Assembly (NCBI GenBank): GCA_009929855.1
Contig: RZZN01000015.1
Location: forward strand, 1-64,000
Source of the DNA: Gammaproteobacteria bacterium
GTDB lineage: Bacteria > Pseudomonadota > Gammaproteobacteria > Chromatiales > Chromatiaceae
Direction of reading: 5' to 3'
DNA: 64,000 bases
The notes below the pieces were generated by a model, which did no database searches, had not been told where the DNA came from, and worked only from the letters and a program-made list of their open reading frames with translations. Shown here piece after piece: positions 1-9,303 of this stretch. How positions within the stretch are numbered: position 1 is the stretch's first letter; every line of letters begins with the position of its first letter. A program made the position numbers and the translations under genes.

Positions 1-24
1 GCCTTCAGGCCAAATCGAGGTCGC

Positions 25-142
25 CATGCGCGCCCGGCCTCGGGATCGGTGTTCTGTCTGTCCTTCCTCGGGGCGAGGACGCCCCGACTCCCCTGGGGGG
101 CGCTGGCCCCAAAGGAGTCGGGGCCTCCAGGCCCCGAGTGAT
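25..142. repeat. Partial copy of a hairpin-rich dispersed repeat
   Basis: This stretch closely matches the junction part of the 167-bp units repeated in tandem at 38313-38812. It contains two perfect inverted repeats: TCGGGGCG-AGGA-CGCCCCGA at 68-87 and CGGGGCCT-CC-AGGCCCCG at 119-136. The segments between them also pair (CCCCGACTCC against GGAGTCGGGG), so the element could fold into a compound cruciform like REP/BIME elements. No transposase is beside it. The repeat relation is directly visible; the REP-like classification is inference. Confidence 0.8.
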
Positions 143-316
143 GATCTTCGATCAGATGCCCTGGCTTAGACGGTGTGAATCGGTTTCACTGGGGTCTGGT
201 GGGTGAAGCGGGATCAGGCCCTCATGTGAGACGGGTGACCTGAGATCAGTCGCTGGGGTCTGGCCGGTCGGACTGGATCATTCTAAGCTGGGGTCGGGCG
301 TGCGTTGGACGGCGCT

Positions 317-448
317 GATCCAATGGGCTTCGGGCAGCCGATCCAATGGGCTTCGAGCATGCGTGCTGATCCAGCGATGTCAGGTCGATGGACCAGGGGC
401 GGAGCCCGCCTCGCACCAATTTCGAGCATGCATGCTGAACCAACGATG
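317..448. repeat. Short imperfect direct repeats upstream of cobB
   Basis: The 16-mer GATCCAATGGGCTTCG occurs at 317-332 and 340-355. A second pair of about 29 bp, beginning TTCGAGCATGC, occurs at 351-379 and 420-448. The right-hand copy contains the ATG taken here as the cobB start. The rest of 143-316 shows no convincing gene, and I found no B12-box-like cobalamin riboswitch. Function is unknown; the repeats make the true 5' end of cobB uncertain. Confidence 0.6.
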
Positions 449-1772
449 GAGGTCGACGATCCTGAGCAGCAATCGGTCCGCTGGGGCGCGGCACTGCCCT
501 GCCTGGCTTCTCGCCGCGTCTGCGTCTGGGCAGGGCAAGACGACCCTGGTCGCGGCGCTGGCGCGCCATCATCGCAACCAGGGCCGGCGCGTGCGTGTCT
601 TCAAGATGGGCCCGGATTTCCTCGACCCCATGATCCTGGAGCAGGCCGCGGGGACTGCGGTCGAGTGTCTGGATCTGTGGATGGTGGGTGAGGCGCAGTC
701 GCGTCACAAGCTGTATCAGGCGGCGGGCAGCGCTGATCTGATCTTGATCGAGGGGGCGATGGGTCTGTTCGACGGCGATCCATCCAGCGCCGTGCTCGCC
801 GAGCGTTTCGGCGTGCCGGTGGCGGTGCTCATCGATGCCAGCGGGATGGGTCAGACCTTCGGTGCGCTGGCGCTCGGACTGGCCCGCTATCGGACGGGAC
901 TGCCTGTCGCCGGGGTCATCGCCAACCGGGTGGCGAGCGCGCGCCATGCCGAGCTCCTGGCCGCGGGCATGCCACCCGAGGTCACCCTGCTCGGCACCCT
1001 GCCGCGGGTCGCCGAGGCGCAGCTCCCGCGGCGTCATCTCGGGCTGATCCAGGCCGTCGAGATCGCCGATCTGCACCAACGCATCGAGGCGGCGGCCGCG
1101 GCACTCGGCGACAGCGCGCTCGCGCGTCTACCCGCTCCGGTCCGGTTCGTCGCGCCGCCCGATCTCGGCGCACCGCCCCCACTGTTGCGCGGTTGCCGGA
1201 TCGCGGTGGCCCGCGACGCGGCCTTCAGCTTCATCTATCCAGAGAATCTCGATCTGCTGCGCGCACTCGGCGCCGAGTTGCGCGAGTTTTCACCACTCGC
1301 CGACAGCGGCATCAGTGCCGATGCCATCTATCTGCCGGGCGGTTATCCCGAGCTGCATCTCCAACGTCTCGCCTCCAGCCAGTCGATGAAGTCTTCGCTG
1401 CGTGACCATGCACGGGCCGGACGGCCGATCTATGCCGAGTGCGGCGGCATGCTCTATCTGCTCGAATCGCTCACCGATGGCACGGGTGAGCGCGGTGAGA
1501 TGGTCGGTCTGTTGCCTGGCCATGCGTGCTTGATGCCGCGTTTGGCCGGACTCGGCCTGGAGTCGCTGTGCCTGCCGAGGGGTGAGCTGCGCGGTCATAC
1601 ATTCCATCACTCGGTCATGGAAACGTCCATGCGGCCGCTGCTGCGCGGGCGCCGCCGCGCCGATGGACAGGCCGGCGAGTCATTCTTTGCGCTGGGATCC
1701 GTGCGGGCCACCTATCTCCATCTCTACTTCCCATCCGCCCCGGCGGCGGCCGCGAGTCTTTTCATGCCTTGA
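432..1772 (+). CDS. cobB: Cobyrinate a,c-diamide synthase
   Basis: The enzyme amidates the a and c carboxylates of cobyrinate in cobalamin synthesis, using glutamine and ATP, in the cytoplasm. The N-terminal half is a dethiobiotin-synthetase-like ATPase with a P-loop (ASGQGKTT) and the family segment KMGPDFLDP. The C-terminal half is a type-1 glutamine amidotransferase with nucleophile Cys337 in AECGGM and catalytic His near residue 430 in YLHLYF. The 446 residues from ATG 432 fit the family. The frame stays open upstream to 300, but that part is repetitive and unlike the family, and no good ribosome site supports any start. No other cobalamin gene lies in the window. It could also be called cbiA. 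Confidence 0.88.
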   Translation: MLNQRWRSTILSSNRSAGARHCPAWLLAASASGQGKTTLVAALARHHRNQGRRVRVFKMGPDFLDPMILEQAAGTAVECLDLWMVGEAQSRHKLYQAAGSADLILIEGAMGLFDGDPSSAVLAERFGVPVAVLIDASGMGQTFGALALGLARYRTGLPVAGVIANRVASARHAELLAAGMPPEVTLLGTLPRVAEAQLPRRHLGLIQAVEIADLHQRIEAAAAALGDSALARLPAPVRFVAPPDLGAPPPLLRGCRIAVARDAAFSFIYPENLDLLRALGAELREFSPLADSGISADAIYLPGGYPELHLQRLASSQSMKSSLRDHARAGRPIYAECGGMLYLLESLTDGTGERGEMVGLLPGHACLMPRLAGLGLESLCLPRGELRGHTFHHSVMETSMRPLLRGRRRADGQAGESFFALGSVRATYLHLYFPSAPAAAASLFMP

Positions 1773-1861
1773 TCCTGCAGACGCGCACGGCGGCTTGCAT
1801 TGCCTGTCCGGTCACCAAAACTGTACCATGCGGTCAGACACTTCACTGGACGCTCTGAAGC

Positions 1862-2437
1862 ATGGCTGTCGCCCAGCCCCCACGCACTCGCTCGCGCAAT
1901 GCGCGCGGTGAGATCCTGGATGCCGCGCAGCGGGTCGCGGCTCGCGACGGCGCGGCTTGGCTCACGCTCGCCGCGGTCGCGCGTGAGACCGGACTCACCA
2001 AGGGCGGAGTGCTCTATCACTTCCGCTCCAAGACCGCGCTCTTGCATGGCATGCTCGAGCGTCTGATCGAGACCTCCGAAGCGGTCTTCGTGGCAGCACG
2101 CGCGCGCGCCGCCGATCAGCCGAATCCGACACTGCGTGCCATGCTGGCGGTCTATGATCATCTCGAGCAGACCGATGCCGAGCGACAGATGGCGATCGTC
2201 GTCGCCGCCGCCGAGACCCCTGAGCTCCTGGATCCGGTCCGCGCCCTGAGCCGGCGCTATCAGGAGCAGGTGCGCGCCGAGGCAGGTGACGGCGAGCTTG
2301 GTCTACTCCTCTACAGCATCCTCGATGGTCTGAGCTTCCAGCGCTTGATGGGTCTGCCGCCCACCGATCCAGCTCAACGCGCGGCATTGCTGCGGCGTCT
2401 GCGTGTGCTCATCGACACACTCGAGGGGGCTCAGTGA
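1862..2437 (+). CDS. TetR-family transcriptional regulator
   Basis: A 191-residue protein with an N-terminal TetR helix-turn-helix (about residues 14-60: AVARETGLTKGGVLYHFRSK) and an all-helical C-terminal ligand/dimer domain. It is the first gene of an overlapping four-gene operon. Its TGA shares bases with the GTG start of the efflux adaptor gene. By analogy with other tetR-RND operons it probably represses its own operon and is relieved by a pump substrate. The inducer cannot be read from the sequence. An 89-bp gap separates it from cobB; I did not find a clear palindromic operator there. Confidence 0.9.
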   Translation: MAVAQPPRTRSRNARGEILDAAQRVAARDGAAWLTLAAVARETGLTKGGVLYHFRSKTALLHGMLERLIETSEAVFVAARARAADQPNPTLRAMLAVYDHLEQTDAERQMAIVVAAAETPELLDPVRALSRRYQEQVRAEAGDGELGLLLYSILDGLSFQRLMGLPPTDPAQRAALLRRLRVLIDTLEGAQ

Positions 2438-3501
2438 CACTCCTCCTGGCACGCTGGGCGCTGCCGCTGCTCGTCTGGCTGTCGGTCGGGGGCTGCTCGG
2501 GCGAGTCCACCGCCGAGCACGCGCCCTTGGCCCCGCCGCCCACCGTGCGGCTGATCCATGTCGCTGCCGCGGCGGCCTTCGATCAGCGTCGCTTCGTCGG
2601 TCGTGTCGAGCCGCGCAGCAGTGTCGATCTGGCATTCCAGCTCGCCGGCCAGATCGTCGATCTGCCGGTGCGCGAGGGCGAGCTCATCGAACGTGGCGGG
2701 CGCATTGCCGCGCTCGACCCGGCCGATTTCGAGCTCGCGCTGGCCCGTGCCGATGCCTCGCTCGTACTCGCCCGCGCCGAGCATGACCGCGCCCGCGACC
2801 TTTTCAAGCGCTCCGCGGTGTCGCAGTCGCGTCTCGACGAGGTCGTCGCCGACCTCAAGCTCGCCGAGGTCGCGCTCCAGACCGCGCGGCGCAACCGCGC
2901 GCTCACACTCATCGAGGCCCCCTTTCCGGCACTGATCGCGCGGCGCCTGGTGGATGCATACACCTTTGTCAGTCCTGGCACGCCAGTGGTCCGGGTGCAG
3001 GACGTGACCGAGCTGCGAGTGCGCATCTCGCTGCCCGAGGATCTCATCGGGCTCGCGCGCGACCCACGCGGCTTCACCGCCACCGCGCGTCTGGCGGCCT
3101 TGCCCGAGACGAGTTTTCCGCTGGAGCTGCGTGAATTCGTGACCGAAGCCGATCGGGTCGCCCAGACCTTCGAGGTCAGTCTGGCCATCAGCGGTCCGCG
3201 CGACCCGCGAGTCCTGCCCGGCATGACCGCGACCGTGGAGCTGCGCGCTGCCACCCCGAATGGCGTCCAGCCTCCAGTGTTGGTGCCGCTGAGCGCCATC
3301 GACACCAGTGGCGCGACCGAGGCCCGGGTGTGGGTCTATGAGGCCGTGAGTGGTCGTGTCGAGCCACGCCAGGTGGTGCCCGGATTGCCCGAGGGTGATC
3401 AGGTCCCGATCCGCGCCGGACTCCTCCCTGGTGAGCGCATCGTCGCCATCGGCGTGCAGCATCTGCATGCCGGGCAGGCGGTGCGTCCATTCGAGCCTTG
3501 A
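2434..3501 (+). CDS. RND efflux periplasmic adaptor (lipoprotein)
   Basis: A 355-residue membrane-fusion protein that would bridge the inner-membrane pump encoded next and an outer-membrane channel. The N-terminus is a short hydrophobic signal ending in a lipobox (SVGGC, Cys at about residue 22), so it is probably lipid-anchored. The barrel/lipoyl half (RFVGRVEPRSSVDLAFQ, then PVREGELIERGGRIAALD) and a helical hairpin (about 95-150) are typical. The GTG start overlaps the tetR stop by four bases, and its own TGA overlaps the start of the pump gene, indicating translational coupling. No outer-membrane factor gene is present, so a shared TolC-like channel is inferred. Confidence 0.9.
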   Translation: MTLLLARWALPLLVWLSVGGCSGESTAEHAPLAPPPTVRLIHVAAAAAFDQRRFVGRVEPRSSVDLAFQLAGQIVDLPVREGELIERGGRIAALDPADFELALARADASLVLARAEHDRARDLFKRSAVSQSRLDEVVADLKLAEVALQTARRNRALTLIEAPFPALIARRLVDAYTFVSPGTPVVRVQDVTELRVRISLPEDLIGLARDPRGFTATARLAALPETSFPLELREFVTEADRVAQTFEVSLAISGPRDPRVLPGMTATVELRAATPNGVQPPVLVPLSAIDTSGATEARVWVYEAVSGRVEPRQVVPGLPEGDQVPIRAGLLPGERIVAIGVQHLHAGQAVRPFEP

Positions 3502-6500
3502 GCGCCGTGCCCGGGTCCGGCTCGGCGTTGCGTCCATCCGCGACCGCCTCGGTCAGCATCGTCGAGATCGCCATCCGCCGGCCGGTGTTGACCTGGCTGC
3601 TGATCCTGCTCTGTCTGATCGGTGGTCTATGGGGCTTGACCACGCTCGGCCGGCTCGAGGATCCGGCCTTCAGCATCAAGCAGGCGCTCATCTTCACGGC
3701 CTATCCGGGGGCCAGCGCCGAGGAGGTCGAGCGCGAGGTCACCGAGCGTCTGGAGTCGGTCGTGCAGCAGATGCCGCAGCTCAAGCGGGTGATCTCCAAG
3801 TCCATGCCCGGGATGTCGCAGATCGAGGTCGAGATCGATGACCACTACGGTCCTCGCGAGATGCCGCAGGTCTGGGACGAGCTGCGTCGGCGCATCGGCG
3901 ATGCCCAGGATGACTTGCCCGACGGCGCCCGTCGCTCCATCGTCAACGACGATTTCGGCGATGTCTTCGGTCTCTTCTATGCCGTCACCGCCCCCGGCTT
4001 CAGCGCGGCCGAGCAGCGCGAGCTCGGCCGCTTGTTGCGACGCGAGCTCTTGACCGTGCCTGGAGTGAGCAAGGTCGAGCTGGCCGGCTTGCCCGAGGAG
4101 GCGATCTATATCGAGCTACCGAGCGAGCGTCTGAACACGCTTGGCATCGCACCCGAGGCCATCCTGGGTCTTTTTCGCGCCGAGAGCGACCTGCCTGCGG
4201 TGGGTCGCTCGAGCATCGGCGATCGTGAGATCCGCATCGGTCCGCGCGGCGGCCTGGATTCGCTGACCGACATCGAGCGGCTGCGCATCGGCCCGGCCGG
4301 CGGCACTGGGCTCATCAGTATCCTCGACATCGCGCGTATCAGTCGACTCGAGATCGAGCCACCCGCCCATCTGATCCATCACAACGGCGAGCGCGCATTC
4401 ACCCTCGCGGTGGCCGGCAATGCGACATCGAACATCGTCACCATCGGCAAGGCTGTCGATGCCCATCTGGCCAGCCTCGCCGAGGCGATCCCGCTCGGTG
4501 TGACGCTCAGTCCAATCTATCAACAACATCTGGTGGTCGAGCAGGCGATCGACGCCTTCATCGTCAGTCTCGCCCAATCCATCGCCATCGTCATCGGGGT
4601 GCTTTTTCTCTTCATGGGCTGGCGGGTCGGCGTGATCGTCGGGGCGACCCTGCTGCTGACCGTGTTGGGCACGCTCTTCTTCATGCGTCTGCTCGGTATC
4701 GAGATGGAGCGCATCTCGCTCGGCGCGCTCATCATCGCCATGGGGATGCTGGTGGACAATGCCATCGTCCTGGCCGAGGGCATGCTGATCGGCATGCAGC
4801 GTGGCGCCACCGCGATCCAGGCCGCGCGTGTCGCGGCCAGCCGCACCCAGATCCCGCTGCTGGGTGCCACCGTGATCGGCATCATGGCCTTTTCCGGGAT
4901 CGGTCTGAGCCCCGACGTGACCGGCGAGTTTCTCTTCTCGTTGTTCGCCGTGATCGCCATCTCGCTGCTCCTGAGCTGGGTGCTGGCGATCACCGTGACC
5001 CCGCTGCTCGGGTCTTATCTGTTGCGCACCACGCCCCCCGAGGCGCGGCGCGATCCCTATGGCGGGCGACCCTACCGTGCCTATCGCGCGCTCCTGGGAC
5101 TGAGCCTGAGGGCGCGTTGGCTGGTGGTGTTGATCCTGGTCGCGATCACCGCCGCAAGCATCGCCGCCTTTGGCCTGGTCAAGCAGGCCTTCTTTCCCAA
5201 CTCCAACACACCGCTCTTCTACGTCCACTACCAGTTGCCACAAGGCAGCGACCTGCGCGCCACCGCGCGCGATCTGGCGACCTTGGAGCGCTTGGTATCG
5301 GAGCAGCCCGAGGTGACCGCGGTCACTGGATTCGTCGGCCGCGGCGCCAGTCGCTTCATGCTCACCTACGCCCCAGAGCAGACCAATGCGGCCTATGGTC
5401 AGCTGATCGTGCGGACCGCCGCGCTCGCCGACATCGACCCGCTGATCGCCAGGCTGCGCGGCGAGCTCGCCAGCGCCGTTCCCAATGGCGAGCTGCGGAC
5501 CGAGCGGCTGGTCTTCGGCCCGCCCTCGGGCGCAACCGTGGCGGTGCGCTTCTCCGGCGAGGATCCGGTGGTCTTGCGCGCGCTCGGCGAGCAGGCCATG
5601 GCCATCTTCCGGGCCAGCGGTGTGCTGCGCGACATCCGTACCGATTGGCGCCAGCGCGAGCTCAGTGTCGTGCCGATCTTCGACGAGGAGCGTGCCCGGA
5701 TGGCCGGGGTCGGTCGCGCCGACCTCGCGCTCAAGCTCGAATTCGCCACCTCCGGCACGCGCGCTGGCACCTTCCGCGAGAGCGATGCCCAGATCCCCAT
5801 CATCGTCCGTGCCCCGCCCGCCGAGCGTGGTGGCATCGCCAGCCTGCGCGACCGGCGCGTCTGGTCGAGCGCCGCCGGCGGTTATGTCCCCATCACCCAG
5901 GTGGTCAGCCGTTTCGAGACCCGTGCCGAGGAGGCGCTCATCCACCGTCGCGATCGGCTGCGCACGCTCACCGTGATGTCATCCGAGATCCCTGGTCTGA
6001 CCGCCGATGCGGCCTTCCGTCAGGTGCGTCCAGCCATCGAGGCACTGACGCTTCCGCCTCACTATGGCATCGAATGGGGCGGTGAATTCGAGGCCGCCAA
6101 GGAGGCCAACGCGGGGCTTGCCGGCAGCTTGCCCGCGGGTATCCTAGTGATGTTGGTGATCTCGGTCCTCTTGTTCGGCAAGGTGCGCCAGCCGCTGATC
6201 CTCTGGCTGGTAGTGCCCATGTCCGTCACCGGTATGGTGCTCGGACTCTTGATCGCCGATCTGCCGTTCACCTTCACCGCCCTGTTGGGACTGCTCAGCC
6301 TCTCGGGTATGTTGATGAAGAACGCCATCGTCCTGGTCGAGGAGATCGACCGTCAGATCGCCGAGGGTCAGCCGGGCGTCACTGCAATCCGCGAGGCCTG
6401 CGTCAGTCGGCTGCGCCCGGTCGTGCTCGCCGCCGCCACCACCATCCTCGGCATGGTGCCGCTGCTCACCGATGCCTTCTTCGCCTCGATGGCCGTGACC

Positions 6501-6653
6501 ATCATGGGTGGATTGGCCTTCGCCTCGGTTCTGACGCTGATCGCGGTCCCGGTCCTCTATGCGTTCTTGTTCGGGATTCGCGGTCAGGCCGACTGGCGCA
6601 TGCGCACCGCGGCGCGGACCCCATCAACGGTCGCTATGGAGCCGCGCGAGTGA
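3498..6653 (+). CDS. RND-family multidrug/solute efflux permease
   Basis: A 1051-residue inner-membrane proton-driven pump of the HAE1/AcrB type, which would expel a hydrophobic or amphiphilic compound with the adaptor encoded just upstream. It has the usual two-fold architecture: a transmembrane helix near residues 30-50, a large periplasmic loop, helices at about 350-520, a second periplasmic loop and helices at about 870-1030. The segment GALIIAMGMLVDNAIVLAEG holds the conserved relay aspartate region of TM4. The start is taken as TTG 3498, overlapping the adaptor TGA; GTG 3507 is an alternative. The substrate is unknown. Confidence 0.92.
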   Translation: MSAVPGSGSALRPSATASVSIVEIAIRRPVLTWLLILLCLIGGLWGLTTLGRLEDPAFSIKQALIFTAYPGASAEEVEREVTERLESVVQQMPQLKRVISKSMPGMSQIEVEIDDHYGPREMPQVWDELRRRIGDAQDDLPDGARRSIVNDDFGDVFGLFYAVTAPGFSAAEQRELGRLLRRELLTVPGVSKVELAGLPEEAIYIELPSERLNTLGIAPEAILGLFRAESDLPAVGRSSIGDREIRIGPRGGLDSLTDIERLRIGPAGGTGLISILDIARISRLEIEPPAHLIHHNGERAFTLAVAGNATSNIVTIGKAVDAHLASLAEAIPLGVTLSPIYQQHLVVEQAIDAFIVSLAQSIAIVIGVLFLFMGWRVGVIVGATLLLTVLGTLFFMRLLGIEMERISLGALIIAMGMLVDNAIVLAEGMLIGMQRGATAIQAARVAASRTQIPLLGATVIGIMAFSGIGLSPDVTGEFLFSLFAVIAISLLLSWVLAITVTPLLGSYLLRTTPPEARRDPYGGRPYRAYRALLGLSLRARWLVVLILVAITAASIAAFGLVKQAFFPNSNTPLFYVHYQLPQGSDLRATARDLATLERLVSEQPEVTAVTGFVGRGASRFMLTYAPEQTNAAYGQLIVRTAALADIDPLIARLRGELASAVPNGELRTERLVFGPPSGATVAVRFSGEDPVVLRALGEQAMAIFRASGVLRDIRTDWRQRELSVVPIFDEERARMAGVGRADLALKLEFATSGTRAGTFRESDAQIPIIVRAPPAERGGIASLRDRRVWSSAAGGYVPITQVVSRFETRAEEALIHRRDRLRTLTVMSSEIPGLTADAAFRQVRPAIEALTLPPHYGIEWGGEFEAAKEANAGLAGSLPAGILVMLVISVLLFGKVRQPLILWLVVPMSVTGMVLGLLIADLPFTFTALLGLLSLSGMLMKNAIVLVEEIDRQIAEGQPGVTAIREACVSRLRPVVLAAATTILGMVPLLTDAFFASMAVTIMGGLAFASVLTLIAVPVLYAFLFGIRGQADWRMRTAARTPSTVAMEPRE

Positions 6654-7087
6654 ATGAGTCAGTGGAGCGGGTGGAGGGGATCCTGATCGAATCGGTCGCC
6701 TTGCGCGCCCTGCGTTATCCGCAGCGTCTGAGGCTGCAGGAATTGACCAGCGGTGAGCCCGACTCGCACATGCTGGCGGTGCTGCGCGAGCGCCCGGAGC
6801 ATGCCCAATGTTTCCTCGCCAGGCACGAGGAGGAGATCGTCGGCTGGAGTGTGGCGCGTTGGTTCAAGCCGCCCGCTGAGCGACCGCGCAATGCCCATCT
6901 CAGTGTCTTCGTCGCGCCCGAGTGGCGACGCCGCGGTCTGGGACGCGCCCTGACCGCGGCGGCGGTGGATTTCGCCGTCGGGCGCGGTCTGGTACCCTGG
7001 GTCTCGGCGGCGCGCGCGGATCAGCTGGTCTTCTATCGATCATGCGAGGGGACACGGATCTGCCGGGTCCCCTTCCCGCGTCGCTAG
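6650..7087 (+). CDS. GNAT-family N-acetyltransferase
   Basis: A 145-residue acetyl-CoA-dependent acyltransferase. The acetyl-CoA loop appears as RRRGLGRAL (about residues 91-99), preceded by the beta-strand segment AHLSVFVAPEW. The GTG start overlaps the pump stop, making it the fourth member of the operon, so it may modify an efflux substrate or detoxify the same compound. That role is inferred only from position. Its TAG (7085-7087) overlaps the stop codon of the convergent Cdc48-like gene (7084-7086), leaving no room for a terminator between the two operons. Confidence 0.85.
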   Translation: MNESVERVEGILIESVALRALRYPQRLRLQELTSGEPDSHMLAVLRERPEHAQCFLARHEEEIVGWSVARWFKPPAERPRNAHLSVFVAPEWRRRGLGRALTAAAVDFAVGRGLVPWVSAARADQLVFYRSCEGTRICRVPFPRR

Positions 7088-9234
7088 CCGCGGCGCAATC
7101 CCTGCATGGCATCGAGCAGATCAGCCATGTCGATCCGCACCTCGACCTGCTCGAGCGCCAGTGACGCGGCGCCCTGATCGATCCCGGCAACCGCGCGTCG
7201 CACCGCGGCCAGCGCGGCGCGGCTGCACACGGCGGCGACCTCGGCCCCACTGAAGCCAGCGGTCGCCTCGACCAGGTCAGGGATCTCGATCCCGGGTGCC
7301 AGCGGCTTGCCGCGGAGATGGACCTTGAAGATTTCCGCGCGCCCCTCGGCATCGGGCAGTGGGATGCGGATCACCTCGTCGAAGCGCCCGGGCCGGAGGA
7401 TCGCCGGATCAAGCATGTCGGCCCGGTTGGTGGCGCCCAACACCAGCACGCCGCGCAGATCCTCGATCCCGTCCATCTCGGCGAGGAATTGACTGAGCAC
7501 CCGCTCGCCGACCGGGTTGTCGCTCGCGCCGCCACGCGCTGGCACCAGTGCGTCGATCTCGTCGAAGAACATGATGCAGGGCGCCGCCTGACGGGCCTTG
7601 TGGAACATCTCGCGCACACCGCGCTCGGACTCGCCCACGTACTTGGACATCAGTGCCGGACCCTTGACCGAGATCACATTGACCTGGGTCTCGGAGGCCA
7701 CGGCCTTGGCCAGCAGCGTCTTGCCGCAGCCCGGTGGGCCATCGAGCAGGATTCCCTTGGGCGGACGCACCCCGGCACGCTCGAAGAGCTCGGGATACTG
7801 GAGTGGCCAGGCAACCGCCTCCTTCAGCCGTGCCTTGGTCTCGTGCAGGCCCCCGACATCGCCCCAGGTCACGTTGGGGATCTCCACGAAGACCTCGCGC
7901 ACCGCCGAGGGCTCGACCTCGTGCAGTGCGGCGAGGAAATCGGACATGCCGATCTCCAGCGTGGCCAGGCGCTCGTAGGGGATGGTCCCCAGGCTCAGGT
8001 CCAGCTCAGGCATCAGGCGTCTGAGACAGAGCATGGCCGCCTCGCGGCACAGCCCCTGCAGATCCGCGCCGACGAAGCCATGGGTGACAGCGGCGAGATG
8101 ACGCATGCTCACGTCGGCGGCGAGTGGCATGCCGCGACTGTGGATCTCGAGGATCTCCAGACGTCCGTCGCGATCCGGGATGGGGATCTCGATCTCGCGA
8201 TCGAAGCGTCCCGGCCGGCGCAGCGCCGGATCGATCATGTTGGGCAGATTGGTCGCGGCGATGACGATCAGGTTGCGTCGCTGACTGAGCCCATCCATGA
8301 GTGCGAGCAGCTGGGCGACCACCCGTTTCTCGACCTCGCCCAGGGTTCCCTCGCGACGTGGGGCGATGGCATCGATCTCGTCGAGAAAGATGATGCTCGG
8401 TCCCTTGGCCGCCGCCTCCTGGAAGATCTTGCGCAGATGCGCCTCGCTCTCGCCATAGAACTTGTGAATGATCTCCGGCCCGCTCACGGAATAGAAATTG
8501 GCCTCGGCCTCGTCGGCGATGGTGCGGGCGATGAGCGTCTTGCCGCAGCCGGGTGGACCATGCATGAGCACACCCTTGGGCGGATCGATGCCAAGCCGCT
8601 CGAAGAGCTCGGGGTGTCGCAGTGGCAGCTCGATCATCTCGCGGATACGCTGCAGCTGAGACTTCAGACCGCCGATGTCCTCATAGGAGATGCGACTGCG
8701 CGCCCCGGCCGAGGACTTCGCGGGTTGACCCTTGGGACCACTGATCACCAGCTGAGTGGTGGGATTGATGATGACGGTCCCGCGCGGCTGCACGCCCAAC
8801 ACACGAAAATCGGTGGAGCGGCTGCCGAACAGCACGACACGCACCCGGTCGCCTTCGCGCACCGGCAGACCGTCGAGCAGGCTCCCGATATAGGGGAGGT
8901 CCCGCTCGGATGGGGTCACCGTGGTCGGGGCCAGGGTGATGCGCTCCGCCGGCGCATGCTCGGTCGGACGCAGGATCACATACTCGTCGAGACCCACGCC
9001 CGCGTTGTCCCGGCTGATCCCGTCGAGCTGCACCCGCGCCTGCCCGCGACTGTCCTTGAAGGCGGGCAGGACCTTGCAGACCGCCGAGCGCTTGCCGGTG
9101 ACCTCCACGACATCGCCGATGGCCACGCCCAGACGCGTCATGTCGGCCGGATCGATGCGCGCGAAGGCGCGTCCGACGTCCTTGCTCAGTGCCTCTGAGA
9201 CCTTGAGTCTCAACTCGCTCGTTGCTTCAGTCAT
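7084..9234 (-). CDS. Two-ring AAA ATPase, Cdc48/VAT type, at the end of the gvp cluster
   Basis: A 716-residue protein with a Cdc48 N-domain (double-psi barrel, about 1-110), a linker region and two AAA modules. D1 has Walker A GPPGCGKT at 226-233 and Walker B IIFLDEIDA. D2 has Walker A GPPGCGKT at 499-506 and IMFFDEIDAL. Arginine-finger segments RRPGRFDRE and LRPGRFDEV are present. Pore loops read KFYGESE (D1) and KYVGESE (D2). The D1 aromatic residues resemble archaeal VAT more than eukaryotic p97, which suggests unfoldase ability. The C-terminus (GLRRG) lacks a proteasome-docking HbYX ending. It lies last in the gas vesicle gene array on the same strand, so a role in assembling, remodelling or clearing Gvp proteins is plausible but unproven. 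Confidence 0.9.
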   Translation of the reverse strand: MTEATSELRLKVSEALSKDVGRAFARIDPADMTRLGVAIGDVVEVTGKRSAVCKVLPAFKDSRGQARVQLDGISRDNAGVGLDEYVILRPTEHAPAERITLAPTTVTPSERDLPYIGSLLDGLPVREGDRVRVVLFGSRSTDFRVLGVQPRGTVIINPTTQLVISGPKGQPAKSSAGARSRISYEDIGGLKSQLQRIREMIELPLRHPELFERLGIDPPKGVLMHGPPGCGKTLIARTIADEAEANFYSVSGPEIIHKFYGESEAHLRKIFQEAAAKGPSIIFLDEIDAIAPRREGTLGEVEKRVVAQLLALMDGLSQRRNLIVIAATNLPNMIDPALRRPGRFDREIEIPIPDRDGRLEILEIHSRGMPLAADVSMRHLAAVTHGFVGADLQGLCREAAMLCLRRLMPELDLSLGTIPYERLATLEIGMSDFLAALHEVEPSAVREVFVEIPNVTWGDVGGLHETKARLKEAVAWPLQYPELFERAGVRPPKGILLDGPPGCGKTLLAKAVASETQVNVISVKGPALMSKYVGESERGVREMFHKARQAAPCIMFFDEIDALVPARGGASDNPVGERVLSQFLAEMDGIEDLRGVLVLGATNRADMLDPAILRPGRFDEVIRIPLPDAEGRAEIFKVHLRGKPLAPGIEIPDLVEATAGFSGAEVAAVCSRAALAAVRRAVAGIDQGAASLALEQVEVRIDMADLLDAMQGLRRG

Positions 9235-9303
9235 GATTCATGAAGACCGCTGATGTCATTGCGATCCGCGCCGTGTCCGTCGCAGGGACGCGGCTCGACC
9301 CGG

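Noticed and set aside
1-300. A cobalamin riboswitch before cobB
   Set aside because: I looked for a B12-box and the usual stem arrangement and did not find them.
300-431. An N-terminal extension of cobB
   Set aside because: The extra residues are encoded by direct repeats and do not resemble the family; the start at 432 gives a normal length.
4116-5945. A 609-codon open frame on the minus strand opposite the RND pump
   Set aside because: Low-complexity His/Gly/Asp/Gln-rich antisense shadow typical of high-GC DNA; the plus-strand pump is unmistakable.
7318-9198. A 626-codon plus-strand frame opposite the Cdc48-like gene
   Set aside because: Antisense shadow; the minus-strand protein carries complete AAA motifs.
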